Source: an uncultured Lachnospiraceae bacterium (GTDB lineage: Bacteria > Bacillota > Clostridia > Lachnospirales > Lachnospiraceae). Taken from it: DNA of 64,000 nucleotides. Of this stretch, positions 37,156-47,041 are shown one piece after another; positions within the stretch are counted from its first letter, which is position 1, and each line of letters starts with the position of its first letter. Below the pieces are notes generated by a model that did no database searches, was not told the origin of the DNA, and was given only the letters and a program-made list of their open reading frames with translations. The position numbers were made by a program, and so were the translations under genes. The stretch is from positions 1 to 64,000 of the forward strand of contig CAJUSJ010000006.1 of assembly GCA_910588865.1 (NCBI GenBank), read 5' to 3'.

Positions 37156-37191
37156 TTCCTGGCTCAAAGAAAAATACAGGAGGCGAAGACC

Positions 37192-37458
37192 ATGTTCCGT
37201 ATGTGGGGAAAGCTGATAAAAAACAATCGTCTGCTGGACGACACCACCATTTGTATAGGAGATTACAGCTTAAGCCGTACCCAGATGGTGTTTCAGGCAT
37301 TGGATGAGATGTGCTATTATTTTGATCTGGGAAAACCGATCTGGCTGGATTCCAATGTGCGAGATTTTCAGCTTCACGACAAGACCCGCTTTAAGCAGGA
37401 CAATTTTATCGAACCTATTGAATTTGATTTTCTGGAGATCCAGGTGATTGAGGAATGA
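37192..37458 (+). CDS. Conserved hypothetical protein (88 aa)
   Basis: A small soluble protein with no membrane segment and no motif I know. It reads as a compact alpha/beta domain (TTICIGDYSLSRTQMVFQALDEMCYYFDLGKPIWL) ending in an acidic strand (DFLEIQVIEE). ATG at 37192 behind AGGAGG. It is preceded by an unusually long leader with a strong hairpin and followed 100 bases later by the coiled-coil membrane protein gene. Confidence 0.72.
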   Translation: MFRMWGKLIKNNRLLDDTTICIGDYSLSRTQMVFQALDEMCYYFDLGKPIWLDSNVRDFQLHDKTRFKQDNFIEPIEFDFLEIQVIEE

Positions 37459-37558
37459 TGGAGGTTATTGCCAATACTTTTTATTGTAAAGCCGCCTTTT
37501 AGGAGTTATAATATTTCTATCAGGAAACGCATGCGGCTGTGCCAAGGAGGAAGGGTGA

Positions 37559-38650
37559 ATGGGTCAGGCCATTACGGATTACGGGACGTTTTTGATGGAA
37601 GCCAAGCAGGCAGTGACGGATTTGAGGGACATGGAACAGAGGGAGACAGCTTTGTCCTCCCAGTTAAAGCAGAGCCGCCGGCAGCTGGAGGCAGAGGAGA
37701 AAGCGTTGGCGGACCGGATCAGCCAGACCGTGAGGCGGCGGGCTTCTGATATCGCTGCCAGCTATGACAAGGAGCTTGGGAAAGGCCAGGAACAGTTAAA
37801 GAAGGCAAAGGCCAGGAGGGAGAAAGCCAAGAGCCAGGGGATCCGGGAGCGGATCGCCGAGGAGACGGCTGCCCTCAGGGAGGAAAACCGTCAGTTAAAG
37901 CTCCGGTTAAAGACCATTTTCCAGCAGAACCATGTGCCCGCGTTTTGCCGGGGCAGCTGGTATTACCGCCTGTTCTCCCCGAAGAGGATAGGGGAATACA
38001 GCTCTCTTCTGCTGGTGCTTCTGGTGTGCTTTTTTGTCATCCCATATGGAAGTTATCTGCTGATACCGGAACACAAGCCTTTGCATCTGGTGCTGATCTA
38101 TCTGGCGTGCATCCTGGTGTTCGGGGGCTTGTATGTGGTGGTGGGAAACCGGACCAGGGACAGCTATGCCGCCACCATCAGGGAGGGGCGGCAGATCCGG
38201 GACCAGCTTCATGTCAATAGGAAGAAGATCAAGAGGATCACCAGGGACATCAAAAGAGATAAAAACGAGGCCATCTACAATCTCCAGAAGCATGACGATG
38301 AGATCGCCCGCATTGAGCAGATGATGTCCGAGACAGCCGCAAAGAAGAGCGAGGCCTTAAATACCTTTGAGTCTGTGACCAAAAACATTATCACAGACGA
38401 GATCACTGCCGGCAGCAGGGATAAGATCGACCTTCTCAGGGAGACCTGCGAATTCCAGGAGGGCGAATTGAAGCGGCTGCGGGAAGAGGTGAAGACGAAG
38501 AACCTGTTTATCACTGACAAGTACGGCGCTTATCTGGGGAAGGAGTTTCTGACCCCGGCCCGCCTGGACGCCCTTATGGACATTATGCAAAACGGGGTGG
38601 CGGTGAACTTGAGCGAAGCGATGGATGAATATAGAAAACAGCACGCATAA
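37559..38650 (+). CDS. Coiled-coil membrane protein of unknown function
   Basis: A 363-residue protein. The first 125 residues are a long charged coiled coil (many Glu, Lys, Arg, Gln), followed by two membrane segments at about 145-165 and 172-193, and a second coiled coil from about 200 to 330. The layout suggests a dimeric membrane-bound scaffold with both ends in the cytoplasm. I do not recognise a family. ATG at 37559 behind AAGGAGGAAGG. Confidence 0.78.
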   Translation: MGQAITDYGTFLMEAKQAVTDLRDMEQRETALSSQLKQSRRQLEAEEKALADRISQTVRRRASDIAASYDKELGKGQEQLKKAKARREKAKSQGIRERIAEETAALREENRQLKLRLKTIFQQNHVPAFCRGSWYYRLFSPKRIGEYSSLLLVLLVCFFVIPYGSYLLIPEHKPLHLVLIYLACILVFGGLYVVVGNRTRDSYAATIREGRQIRDQLHVNRKKIKRITRDIKRDKNEAIYNLQKHDDEIARIEQMMSETAAKKSEALNTFESVTKNIITDEITAGSRDKIDLLRETCEFQEGELKRLREEVKTKNLFITDKYGAYLGKEFLTPARLDALMDIMQNGVAVNLSEAMDEYRKQHA

Positions 38651-38701
38651 TCAAAAGAAACCTGGTCTATAATATGACTAAGAATGAAGACCAGGTGAGA
38701 C

Positions 38702-39304
38702 ATGATGAGCGTATGGAAACGGATGGCTCCCTTGAGACAGAGGGAGCTTTATTATTATGATACAAACCAGGAATTTGAGTCAGCGGATCTGGCTGCCAGA
38801 TTATATATGATGATCCGGGAGGAGTTGGACAGGAGCGGAAAGGATCAGGTTCTTTTGCTGTGCATTGGCACGGACCGCTCCACAGGGGACAGTCTGGGGC
38901 CATTGATCGGATACCAGCTGAGGAACCGGGGGCTGAAGCACATCCGGGTTCTGGGAACATTAAACCGCCCGGTTCACGCCATGAATCTGGAGGACACCCT
39001 GAGCCTGGTGGAGCGGTATTACCAGGACCACTTGATCATCGCGGTGGATGCCTCGGTGGGGATGAATGACCACATTGGGTGTATAACCCTTGGCCGGGGA
39101 TCTTTAAAGCCAGGTCTTGGAGTCAGCAAGGAGCTTAGGTCTGTGGGGGATCTGTTTATCACGGGGATCGTCAGCGGAAGCGGCAGCTATGACCCGGTGA
39201 TGCTCCAGAGCATACGTTTAAGCGTTGTCATGAGGATGGCGGAGTGCATCAGCGAGAGCGTGTGCCTTGTCGAAAAATTATGGGAATCCATGGCCCTCGT
39301 TTGA
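38702..39304 (+). CDS. yyaC: YyaC-type spore protease-like protein
   Basis: A 200-residue member of the YyaC family, related to the germination protease GPR and found in endospore formers. Typical blocks are LLLCIGTDRSTGDSLGPLIG, VLGTLNRPVHAMNLEDTL and VAVDASVG-like IIAVDASVGMNDH, near the expected acidic active site. Its presence argues for a sporulating host. Start at 38702 (ATGATG) behind AGGTGA. The stop codon overlaps the TTGACA of the next promoter. Confidence 0.88.
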   Translation: MMSVWKRMAPLRQRELYYYDTNQEFESADLAARLYMMIREELDRSGKDQVLLLCIGTDRSTGDSLGPLIGYQLRNRGLKHIRVLGTLNRPVHAMNLEDTLSLVERYYQDHLIIAVDASVGMNDHIGCITLGRGSLKPGLGVSKELRSVGDLFITGIVSGSGSYDPVMLQSIRLSVVMRMAECISESVCLVEKLWESMALV

Positions 39305-39330
39305 CATTTTTCGCGTAAATATCGTGTTAT
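39301..39330 (+). promoter_or_regulatory. Possible promoter of the MPN-like/LysM gene
   Basis: A perfect TTGACA (39301-39306) overlaps the yyaC stop. Candidate -10 boxes are TGTTAT at 39325-39330 (18-base spacer) or TATGAT at 39328-39333 (21 bases). Confidence 0.45.
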
Positions 39331-39372
39331 GATTTTTCTTATCGGAAAGAAGAATGATAGCGGGGTGAGCCT

Positions 39373-40611
39373 ATGGGAGAATTATATAATCCATTTCCCA
39401 AGCTGCCGAAAAATATCAGGCAGATCGGGGAAAGAGACCAGTCAGTCAGGCTGTATGTGGAAGACTATGTGAATACGTATCTGAAACGCCTTTATCCAAG
39501 AGGTGGACAAGACTTAAAAGCAGGGCTTTTGCTGGGAAACGCGGAGGAGCATGAGGGAACACCGTATCTGTTTGTGGACGGTGCCCTGGAGATGGAAGAT
39601 GTGACAGAAAGCGGGGAAAAGGTGGCGTTTACAGAAGCTGCCTGGAAGAAGGCCTACCAGAACATGGAACAGATGTTTCCAAAACGGGTGATACTGGGAT
39701 GGTTCCTGTGCGGTATGCCGGGGAGCGCCTTAAGCCCGCTAAATTACTGGAAACAGCACGGCCAGTATTTTGCGGGAAAAAATCAGCTGATGTATCTGAA
39801 TTTTGGCCTGGAAGGAGAAGAAGCCGTATATGTGACATCAGAGGATGGCTTCTATAAGCTGCGGGGCTACAGCATCTATTATGAGCGCAACCAGATGATG
39901 CAGGATTACATGATCCAGAGAAAAGACGCCCGCCGGGTGGAGTCCGGCACAGGGGATGCGGTGATACGGGATTTCCGCCAGAGGATGGAGGAAAATAAAA
40001 CCCAGGCGATATCCAGGAGAGGAACCATAAGGGTTCTGGGGAGCCTGTGCAGCGCCCTGTCCATTGTGGTCCTGGCCGGTGGCGTGGTGATGTTCAACAA
40101 TTATGAGAAAATGCAGGAGATGGAATCGGTGCTGACCTCCGCTCTCCCGGTGGCGGGAAGAGAGAGACAGGAGACCGGAGCCCTGGGACAAAAGGGCGGG
40201 GATCTGGACAGCGAAGGGGACAGTGAGGTGATCGTGGAACAGGCAAAAAACCAGATTTCGCCAACCATACCTCCGGAGACCATGTCTCCTACATATCCGG
40301 ATGAGACAGAAGGGGTGTCTGAAGTACAGGTCAATATGGGACAGGCTGAGGCAGTTACGGAGCCAGCGGTGACCCAGACCAGCCCTGAGCCGGAGACCGC
40401 TCCGCCCACAAAAGCCCCGGCGGAAGAGACCGAGGCGGCAGCGGAGGTTTCGGCAAACCCCATCACCTACCAGGTTCAGGATGGGGAGACGCTGTACAGC
40501 ATCTGCCTGAAAGTCTATGGCAGTCTCAGCAGAGTAGGGGAGGTCTGTGAACTGAATGGCCTGGAAAATCCGGACAAGATCATTTCAGGACAGAAATTGA
40601 TTCTTCCGTAA
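39373..40611 (+). CDS. MPN-like domain, membrane and LysM protein
   Basis: A 412-residue protein with an unusual order of parts. The N-terminal 185 residues resemble an MPN/JAB fold (LYVEDYVNTYLKRL, LFVDGALEMED, VILGWFLCGMPG, KQHGQYFAGKNQLMYLNF), but the metal-binding HxH of active JAMM peptidases is missing. A membrane helix lies at about 222-240 (LGSLCSALSIVVLAGGVVMF), followed by a Pro/Thr/Glu-rich linker and a C-terminal LysM domain (ITYQVQDGETLYSICLKVYG). So the MPN part is cytoplasmic and LysM faces the cell wall. GGGGTGAG precedes the ATG. Confidence 0.78.
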   Translation: MGELYNPFPKLPKNIRQIGERDQSVRLYVEDYVNTYLKRLYPRGGQDLKAGLLLGNAEEHEGTPYLFVDGALEMEDVTESGEKVAFTEAAWKKAYQNMEQMFPKRVILGWFLCGMPGSALSPLNYWKQHGQYFAGKNQLMYLNFGLEGEEAVYVTSEDGFYKLRGYSIYYERNQMMQDYMIQRKDARRVESGTGDAVIRDFRQRMEENKTQAISRRGTIRVLGSLCSALSIVVLAGGVVMFNNYEKMQEMESVLTSALPVAGRERQETGALGQKGGDLDSEGDSEVIVEQAKNQISPTIPPETMSPTYPDETEGVSEVQVNMGQAEAVTEPAVTQTSPEPETAPPTKAPAEETEAAAEVSANPITYQVQDGETLYSICLKVYGSLSRVGEVCELNGLENPDKIISGQKLILP

Positions 40612-40676
40612 TCAGAAATGGTGTGGTATACTGTCCATAGAAAGAGTGGGCAGCTGCCTGTACGGGAGAACCAAAG

Positions 40677-41951
40677 ATGACAGATATGAGTTCCATGAAC
40701 AGAGAAACGAAAAAGAAGCATTTGCGCAGCCGGGTCATCACCCCCAACCGCCCTCCAGCGCCGGATCCCCAGGAATCCAGCGAGGAGATCGTAGAAAAGG
40801 CGGAGCGGCGGGTTCGACACCGCCGTCTGATCCTTCTTCTTGTTCTTCTGGTGTTGATCACGGTCATTTCCATTGCCTACTATTGGTACCAGAGGAGATA
40901 TCAGTACAAAGAAGCGACGGTGGGCTGGGAACGCCGATATGAGAGGGATGAGGCGGGTTTTGTGCAGTATCAGTCCTTTTTGGACAACCTGATACGATAC
41001 AGCAAGGATGGCGCGTCCTACATAGACGCTAATGGGAAGGATGTGTGGGTTCAGCCATATGAGATACGGGATCCTATTATTGCTGTCAACGGCGGTTATG
41101 CGGCCATAGCCGACAGGCAGGGAAACCACATTTATATATTTGACAAAAACGGCCTTTTGGGAACCGCCACCACGGTTCTTCCTGTGATGAAGATTACAAT
41201 TTCCGCCAAAGGCCTGGTGTCCGCCATATTGGAGGGGCCTACCACCAGCCATATCTACTATTATACAAAGGAGGGGGTGGAGATGAGTATCTGGCTTACC
41301 GGATTTTTAAACGGTGAGATCGGCTATCCTTTAGACATCAGTCTGTCCCCTGACGGAAAAATCCTTATGGGCTCTTTTACTTATCTGAAAGGAGGAAGAC
41401 TGAAAAACAGGGTAGCGTTTTACAATTTCTCCGAGGTGGGAAAGAATGTGCCCGACCGTTTTGTGGGCGGTTTTCATGAGATGTATGACGAGAGCATGAT
41501 ACCTAAGGTATGTTACCTGGATAACATTTATTCCGTGGCATTCGCCGACAGCAGCATTTCTTTTTACAGCTCCCTGGATGTTATGTCTCCGGTGCTGCTG
41601 AAACAGATTCCTGTGGAGGAGGAGATCAGGACCGTTTTCTATGGGGGACAGTATGCGGGCATTATCGTGGATAACCAGTCAGGCCAGGAGGATTACCGTC
41701 TGGACTTGTACTCGGCGGAAGGAAATCACATATTTAGCAGGGATTTCAGCTATGAGTATGAGCATGTGGATATTGACGGAGATAATATCTTTTTGTATAA
41801 TGAAGACTCATGCAGGATTTATAATCGTTTTGGAAACCTAAAATACGAAGGCGCATTTGATTTCCCGGTCTCCTCGATACGGGGCGGGGATCTCCCTAAC
41901 GAGATCATCGCGGCAGGACCCCAGGCAGTCAAAGAGATTAAACTACATTAG
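40677..41951 (+). CDS. DUF5711-type membrane-anchored beta-propeller-like protein
   Basis: A 424-residue protein with a basic N-terminal tail, one membrane helix (about 50-70, [20 protein letters not shown]) and a large extracytoplasmic domain of repeated beta strands (for example [35 protein letters not shown]). This matches DUF5711 of Lachnospiraceae, a WD40/PQQ-like sensor-type fold of unknown role. ATG at 40677 behind GGGAG. It lies 65 bases after the LysM gene and 11 bases before the transketolase gene. Confidence 0.8.
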   Translation: MTDMSSMNRETKKKHLRSRVITPNRPPAPDPQESSEEIVEKAERRVRHRRLILLLVLLVLITVISIAYYWYQRRYQYKEATVGWERRYERDEAGFVQYQSFLDNLIRYSKDGASYIDANGKDVWVQPYEIRDPIIAVNGGYAAIADRQGNHIYIFDKNGLLGTATTVLPVMKITISAKGLVSAILEGPTTSHIYYYTKEGVEMSIWLTGFLNGEIGYPLDISLSPDGKILMGSFTYLKGGRLKNRVAFYNFSEVGKNVPDRFVGGFHEMYDESMIPKVCYLDNIYSVAFADSSISFYSSLDVMSPVLLKQIPVEEEIRTVFYGGQYAGIIVDNQSGQEDYRLDLYSAEGNHIFSRDFSYEYEHVDIDGDNIFLYNEDSCRIYNRFGNLKYEGAFDFPVSSIRGGDLPNEIIAAGPQAVKEIKLH

Positions 41952-41962
41952 GAGGCATACCA

Positions 41963-43945
41963 ATGAATAAAATCCATACTCTGTCAGTAAATACCATCCG
42001 GGTATTGTCAGCAGATGCCATTCAGAAAGCCAACTCCGGCCATCCGGGACTTCCCCTGGGAGCCGCGCCCATGGCTTATGAGCTGTGGGCCAACCACATG
42101 AACCACAATCCGGCGGACCCTGACTGGCCTAACCGGGACCGTTTTATCCTTTCGGGCGGCCATGGATCCATGCTTCTGTATTCCCTGCTTCACCTTTTCA
42201 AATATGACAATCTGTCTATAGAAGATATCAAGAATTTCCGCCAGCTGGGTTCCGTAACCCCGGGGCATCCGGAGTACGGCTGCACCGTGGGGGTGGAGGC
42301 CACCACAGGCCCTCTGGGGGCCGGCATGGCCATGGCGGTGGGAATGGCCATGGCAGAGGCTCACCTGGCCGCTGTTTTCAATAAAGAGAATTATCCGGTG
42401 GTGGATCATTATACCTATGTACTGGGCGGGGATGGCTGTATGATGGAGGGGATCACCTCCGAGGCCTTCTCCCTGGCAGGCACCCTGGGGCTGTCCAAGC
42501 TGATCGTGCTCTATGATTCCAACAGGATCACCATTGAGGGAGACACGGACATTACTTTCACGGAGAACGTGGCCGCGCGTATGGAGGCTTTTGGTTTCCA
42601 GACCATCACCGTGGAGGATGGCAATGACCTGGAGGCCATCGGAGCGGCTATTAAGGAGGCCAAGGCGGATACAGAGAGGCCGTCTTTTATCACCGTAAAG
42701 ACAGAGATCGGTTACGGCTGTCCGGCAAAGCAGGGCAAGGCCAGCGCCCACGGCGAGCCTCTGGGAGCGGACAATGTGGCCGCCCTGAAGGAGAACCTTG
42801 GCTGGCCGTACAAGGAGGATTTTTATGTGCCAGAGGAGGTCTATGCCCATTTTCAGGACCTGTCCGGGGAAAAAGCGGAGACAGAGGCGGCCTGGAACGT
42901 GATGTTTGCCGCTTATTGCCAGGAGTATCCCCAGATGAAGGAGCTGTGGAACCAGTATCACGACACCGGACTGGGGAGACAGTTTGAGGATGATGAGGAT
43001 TTCTGGGCCAGCAGCGCCAAGTCGGAGGCTACCAGGAGCCTGTCCGGGAAGCTGTTGAACCATATGGCGGAAAAGATGCCGAACTTATTCGGCGGGTCCG
43101 CGGACCTCGCGCCCTCCAACAAGACCTTTATGAACGGAAAAGGGGATTTTTCAAAGGAAACCCCGGAAGGAAGCAATATCCATTTCGGCGTCAGGGAGCT
43201 TGCCATGACAGCCATCGGCAACGGGGTGATGCTCCACGGCGGCCTTCGGGCATACATTGCCACCTTCTTTGTGTTCAGTGATTATATGAAGCCCATGGCC
43301 AGGCTGTCCGCGCTGATGGGACTGCCCCTGACCTATGTGCTGACCCACGACAGCATCGGGGTGGGAGAGGACGGACCTACCCATGAGCCGGTAGAGCAGC
43401 TTGCCATGCTCCGCTCCATCCCTAATTTCCATGTATTCCGTCCCTGTGATTCCGTGGAGACCGCGGCTGCCTGGTACAGCGCGGTGACTTCCCAGCATAC
43501 TCCCACGGCCCTTGTGCTGAGCCGTCAGAACCTGCCGGCGGTGGAGGGCACGAAGAGGGATGCCTTAAGGGGCGGTTACGTGCTGTCTGACTGTGAGGGA
43601 ACTCCGGAGGTGATCCTTATGGCCACAGGGTCTGAGGTGAGCCTTGCCCTGGAGGCAAAGAAAGTTCTGGAGGCAGAGGGAAGAAGGATCCGGGTGGTGT
43701 CCATGCCCTGTATGGAGCTGTTCTGCCAGCAGACGGACGAGTACAGGGAGTCTGTTCTGCCCAGATCCGTGACAAAGCGGGTGGCCATTGAGGCGGGAAG
43801 CGCCTTTGGATGGGGCAGCTTTGTGGGCCTGGAGGGCGCGTGCGTGGCCATGGAAGGCTTTGGAGCCAGCGGTCCGTCCGGGGAGCTTTTCGCGCGTTTT
43901 GGTTTCACCGCGGACCATGTGGTGGATACGGTGAGAAGTCTGTAA
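41963..43945 (+). CDS. tkt: Transketolase
   Basis: Thiamine-diphosphate enzyme of the pentose phosphate pathway moving two-carbon units between sugar phosphates. The 660-residue protein has the full three-domain length: [17 protein letters not shown] at the N terminus, the TPP/metal motif GDGCMMEG, and the transketolase signature [19 protein letters not shown] in the middle domain. ATG behind TAGGAGG, eleven bases after the DUF5711 gene. Confidence 0.97.
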   Translation: MNKIHTLSVNTIRVLSADAIQKANSGHPGLPLGAAPMAYELWANHMNHNPADPDWPNRDRFILSGGHGSMLLYSLLHLFKYDNLSIEDIKNFRQLGSVTPGHPEYGCTVGVEATTGPLGAGMAMAVGMAMAEAHLAAVFNKENYPVVDHYTYVLGGDGCMMEGITSEAFSLAGTLGLSKLIVLYDSNRITIEGDTDITFTENVAARMEAFGFQTITVEDGNDLEAIGAAIKEAKADTERPSFITVKTEIGYGCPAKQGKASAHGEPLGADNVAALKENLGWPYKEDFYVPEEVYAHFQDLSGEKAETEAAWNVMFAAYCQEYPQMKELWNQYHDTGLGRQFEDDEDFWASSAKSEATRSLSGKLLNHMAEKMPNLFGGSADLAPSNKTFMNGKGDFSKETPEGSNIHFGVRELAMTAIGNGVMLHGGLRAYIATFFVFSDYMKPMARLSALMGLPLTYVLTHDSIGVGEDGPTHEPVEQLAMLRSIPNFHVFRPCDSVETAAAWYSAVTSQHTPTALVLSRQNLPAVEGTKRDALRGGYVLSDCEGTPEVILMATGSEVSLALEAKKVLEAEGRRIRVVSMPCMELFCQQTDEYRESVLPRSVTKRVAIEAGSAFGWGSFVGLEGACVAMEGFGASGPSGELFARFGFTADHVVDTVRSL

Positions 43946-44029
43946 ACGTAAATACGGGAATGAGCCTGAGGCATATGCTGTCCAGGCCATTCCTTTTATT
44001 TAAAATAATACGATGAGGAGGAAAATACC

Positions 44030-44974
44030 ATGGGGAAGAAATGTATCGGAGTTGACGTAGGGGGAACTACTGTCAAGCTGGGACTGTTTGAGGTCACGGG
44101 AGAGCTTTTGAAAAAGTGGGAGATTCCCACCAACAAGGAGGAGCAGGGAAAGTATATTGTCAGTGACATCGCGGAGTCTGTCCGTCAGGTGCTGGATCAG
44201 GAAAATATCCCTCTCACAGATGTGGAAGGCGCTGGTATGGGCGTGCCGGGACCCGTGATGCCTGACGGCTATGTGGAGGTATGTGTCAATTTAGGCTGGA
44301 AGGACAAATATCCGGCAAGAGAGCTGAGCGACGCTTTAAAGGGTCTTCCGGTAAAGTGCGGCAATGACGCCAACGTGGCGGCTCTGGGCGAGATGTGGCA
44401 GGGCGGCGGAAAGGGTTTTACGGATATCGTTATGGTGACCTTGGGAACCGGAGTAGGCGGCGGCGTGATCATAGACGAGAAGATCGTTACAGGCAAGCAC
44501 GGCCTGGGCGGAGAGATCGGCCACATCCATGTGAGGGATGAGGAGACCGAGCACTGCAACTGCGGCGGTGTGGGCTGCTTAGAGCAGGTGGCTTCCGCCA
44601 CAGGTATTGCCAGGGAGGCCAGAAGAAAGATGGCGGCCTGTGATACCCCATCCCTTATGAGGAAAGCAGGAGATCAGGTGACGGCAAAGGATGTGCTGGA
44701 CGCGGCTAAAGAGGGAGACTCCCTGGCGCTGGAGGTTATGGAGGTTGTGGGACACTATCTGGGAGTGGCCCTGGCCGGCCTGGCTCTCACCGTGGATCCT
44801 CAGATGTTTGTCATCGGAGGCGGCGTGTCCAAGGCAGGACAGTATCTGGTGGAAGTGATCAACCGCCACTATGCCAAGTATATGACCATCTCTGAGAACA
44901 GAGGAACCATCGGACTGGCCAAATTGGGAAATGACGCGGGAATCTACGGCGCCGCGAGACTTATGTTGGAGTAA
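44030..44974 (+). CDS. glcK: ROK-family glucokinase
   Basis: Phosphorylates glucose with ATP, feeding glycolysis. The 314-residue ROK protein has the ATP loop GVDVGGTTVKLG, the sugar-binding GNDANVAALGE and EIGHIHV, and the ROK zinc motif HCNCGGVGCLE. ATG at 44030 behind GAGGAGG. Its place after transketolase fits a carbohydrate housekeeping cluster. Confidence 0.94.
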   Translation: MGKKCIGVDVGGTTVKLGLFEVTGELLKKWEIPTNKEEQGKYIVSDIAESVRQVLDQENIPLTDVEGAGMGVPGPVMPDGYVEVCVNLGWKDKYPARELSDALKGLPVKCGNDANVAALGEMWQGGGKGFTDIVMVTLGTGVGGGVIIDEKIVTGKHGLGGEIGHIHVRDEETEHCNCGGVGCLEQVASATGIAREARRKMAACDTPSLMRKAGDQVTAKDVLDAAKEGDSLALEVMEVVGHYLGVALAGLALTVDPQMFVIGGGVSKAGQYLVEVINRHYAKYMTISENRGTIGLAKLGNDAGIYGAARLMLE

Positions 44975-45050
44975 AGTCCGGCGGCAGTGGTTTTAGACAA
45001 TCGTTCCGGGCGGGGTTGAGGGGAAGAGTATCAATATTCAGGAGGGGACT

Positions 45051-46718
45051 ATGGAATACAACAAGAGAAAAACAGTTGTGATCGGGCACAAGAATCCGGA
45101 CACGGATTCCATATGCTCTGCCATATGCTACGCGAATTTAAAGAGCACCATTACCGGCATGGAATATGAGCCGGGCCGGGCCGGCCATGTCAGTGAGGAG
45201 ACCCAGTTTGTGCTTAACTATTTTGGGGTGGACGCGCCCAGGCTCATTAAGCATGTAAAGACAGAGGTGAGGGATATTGAGATCAGGGAGACCAAAGGGG
45301 TAAAGAAGAATATCTCCCTGAAAAAGGCGTGGAACACCATGCAGGCCTCCAACGCGGTGACCCTCCCGGCGGTGACAGACGACGGGATGCTGGAGGGGCT
45401 TATTACTGTGGGGGATATCACAAAGTCCTACATGAATGTGTATGACAGCAAAATCTTATCCAAAGCCAACACCCAGTATTCCAATATCATCGAGACAGTG
45501 GAGGGCGATCTGATCGTAGGGGACGCGGATGCCTATTTTTCTGAGGGGAAGGTTCTGATCGCGGCAGCCAACCCGGATCTGATGGAATACTATATCAATA
45601 AAAATGACCTGGTGATCCTGGGCAACCGCTACGAGTCCCAGCTGTGCGCCATTGAGATGGAGGCGGCCTGCATCATTGTCTGCGAGGGCGCGGGAGTGTC
45701 CATGACCATCAAAAAGCTGGCCCAGGAGCGGGGCTGCACGGTTATCGCCACCACCTACGATACATATACCGTTGCCCGTCTGGTGAACCAGAGTATGCCC
45801 ATCAGCTATTTTATGAAGACCGACAACCTGGTGACCTTTGACGAGAATGATATCATTGACGAGATCAAGGATGTGATGGCCAGCAAACGGTACCGGGATT
45901 TCCCCATCCTGGACAAAAACGGCAGATACAAGGGCATGATCTCCAGGCGGAACCTTCTGGGGGCCCAGGGGAAGATGCTGATCCTGGTGGATCACAACGA
46001 GAAATCCCAGGCCGTGGATGGCATTGAGAACGCCAGGATCATGGAGATCATTGACCACCACCGGCTGGGGACCATTGAGACCATATCTCCTGTGTTTTTC
46101 CGGAATCAGCCCCTTGGCTGCACGGCGACCATTGTATACCAGATGTACAGAGAGGCGGGGGTGGAGGTGGACAGGACCATAGCGGGCCTTCTGTGCAGCG
46201 CCATTATATCGGACACACTTCTGTTCCGCTCCCCCACCTGTACGGAGGTGGACAAGAAGGCGGCCACGGAGCTGGCGGTCATAGCCGGAATCCAGCTTGA
46301 GACCTACGCGGGGGAGATGTTCGCCGCTGGAAGCAATTTAAAGAGCAAGACAGATGAAGACATTTTCTATCAGGATTTTAAGAAATTTACCGCGGGCAAA
46401 GTATCTTTCGGCGTGGGCCAGATCAGCTCCATGAACGTGCAGGAGCTGGATACCTTGAAAACCCGCCTCATCCCCTATATCCAGCAGGCTCACAAGGAGC
46501 AGAGGGGCATGGATATGATATTCTTCATGCTGACCAACATCTTAGATGAGTCCACCATCCTGATCTGCGAGGGGTCAGGGGCGAGAAAGATGATTATGAG
46601 CGCGTTTCATATTGAGGAGGCCGAAGGAGGCGGATGGGGCTGCACTGTGGTGCTTCCGGGAGTGGTATCCCGCAAGAAGCAGCTGATCCCGGCCATAGGC
46701 ATGGCCCTTCAGGCGTAG
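45051..46718 (+). CDS. Manganese-dependent inorganic pyrophosphatase with CBS/DRTGG insert
   Basis: Family II (DHH) pyrophosphatase. The 555 residues are far longer than the ~310 of simple PpaC because a regulatory CBS-DRTGG-CBS block (about 70-305) is inserted into the DHH domain. The N-terminal metal motif is GHKNPDTDSI, the DHH motif is IDHHRLGTIE and a DHHA2 domain ends the protein. In characterised relatives, adenine nucleotides bound by the CBS pair tune activity. Only one class, the long form, is visible here. ATG behind AGGAGGG. Confidence 0.93.
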   Translation: MEYNKRKTVVIGHKNPDTDSICSAICYANLKSTITGMEYEPGRAGHVSEETQFVLNYFGVDAPRLIKHVKTEVRDIEIRETKGVKKNISLKKAWNTMQASNAVTLPAVTDDGMLEGLITVGDITKSYMNVYDSKILSKANTQYSNIIETVEGDLIVGDADAYFSEGKVLIAAANPDLMEYYINKNDLVILGNRYESQLCAIEMEAACIIVCEGAGVSMTIKKLAQERGCTVIATTYDTYTVARLVNQSMPISYFMKTDNLVTFDENDIIDEIKDVMASKRYRDFPILDKNGRYKGMISRRNLLGAQGKMLILVDHNEKSQAVDGIENARIMEIIDHHRLGTIETISPVFFRNQPLGCTATIVYQMYREAGVEVDRTIAGLLCSAIISDTLLFRSPTCTEVDKKAATELAVIAGIQLETYAGEMFAAGSNLKSKTDEDIFYQDFKKFTAGKVSFGVGQISSMNVQELDTLKTRLIPYIQQAHKEQRGMDMIFFMLTNILDESTILICEGSGARKMIMSAFHIEEAEGGGWGCTVVLPGVVSRKKQLIPAIGMALQA

Positions 46719-46736
46719 GAGGACAGGAGGCGGAAC

Positions 46737-47015
46737 ATGACATTTATTTATCCGGCAGTATTTACTCCCCACAAGGAGGGAAAAGGATATCACGCGCGTT
46801 TTCCGGATCTGGAGTGCTGTGAGGCCGACGGCCCGGATCTGGAGGATGCCATAGAAAATGCCAGGGACGCGGCTTACAACTGGCTGTGGGCCGAGCTGGA
46901 GGAAGAGTCTCCGGAGTTTCCCATGGTGACCCATGAGGAGGATATCCTTCTGGCTCCAGGGGAAGAAGTGCGGCAGATCATGACTGTGATCCGGCTTCTG
47001 CCGGACAATGACTGA
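46737..47015 (+). CDS. HicB-like antitoxin domain protein without HicA
   Basis: A 92-residue protein with the HicB partial RNase H-like fold: YPAVFTPHKEGKGYHARFPDL and the following DLEDAIENARDAAYNWLW. There is no HicA toxin gene on either side; the neighbours are the pyrophosphatase and a flavin reductase. The C-terminal DNA-binding part of classical HicB is also absent, so it is a solitary HicB domain with unknown function. ATG behind GACAGGAGG. Confidence 0.82.
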   Translation: MTFIYPAVFTPHKEGKGYHARFPDLECCEADGPDLEDAIENARDAAYNWLWAELEEESPEFPMVTHEEDILLAPGEEVRQIMTVIRLLPDND

Positions 47016-47041
47016 GACTGTCTGAAAGGCAGGTGTTAGGT

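Noticed and set aside
42008..43063. Minus-strand open frame of 351 codons inside transketolase
   Set aside because: Antisense shadow created by GC-rich codons; transketolase motifs are on the plus strand.
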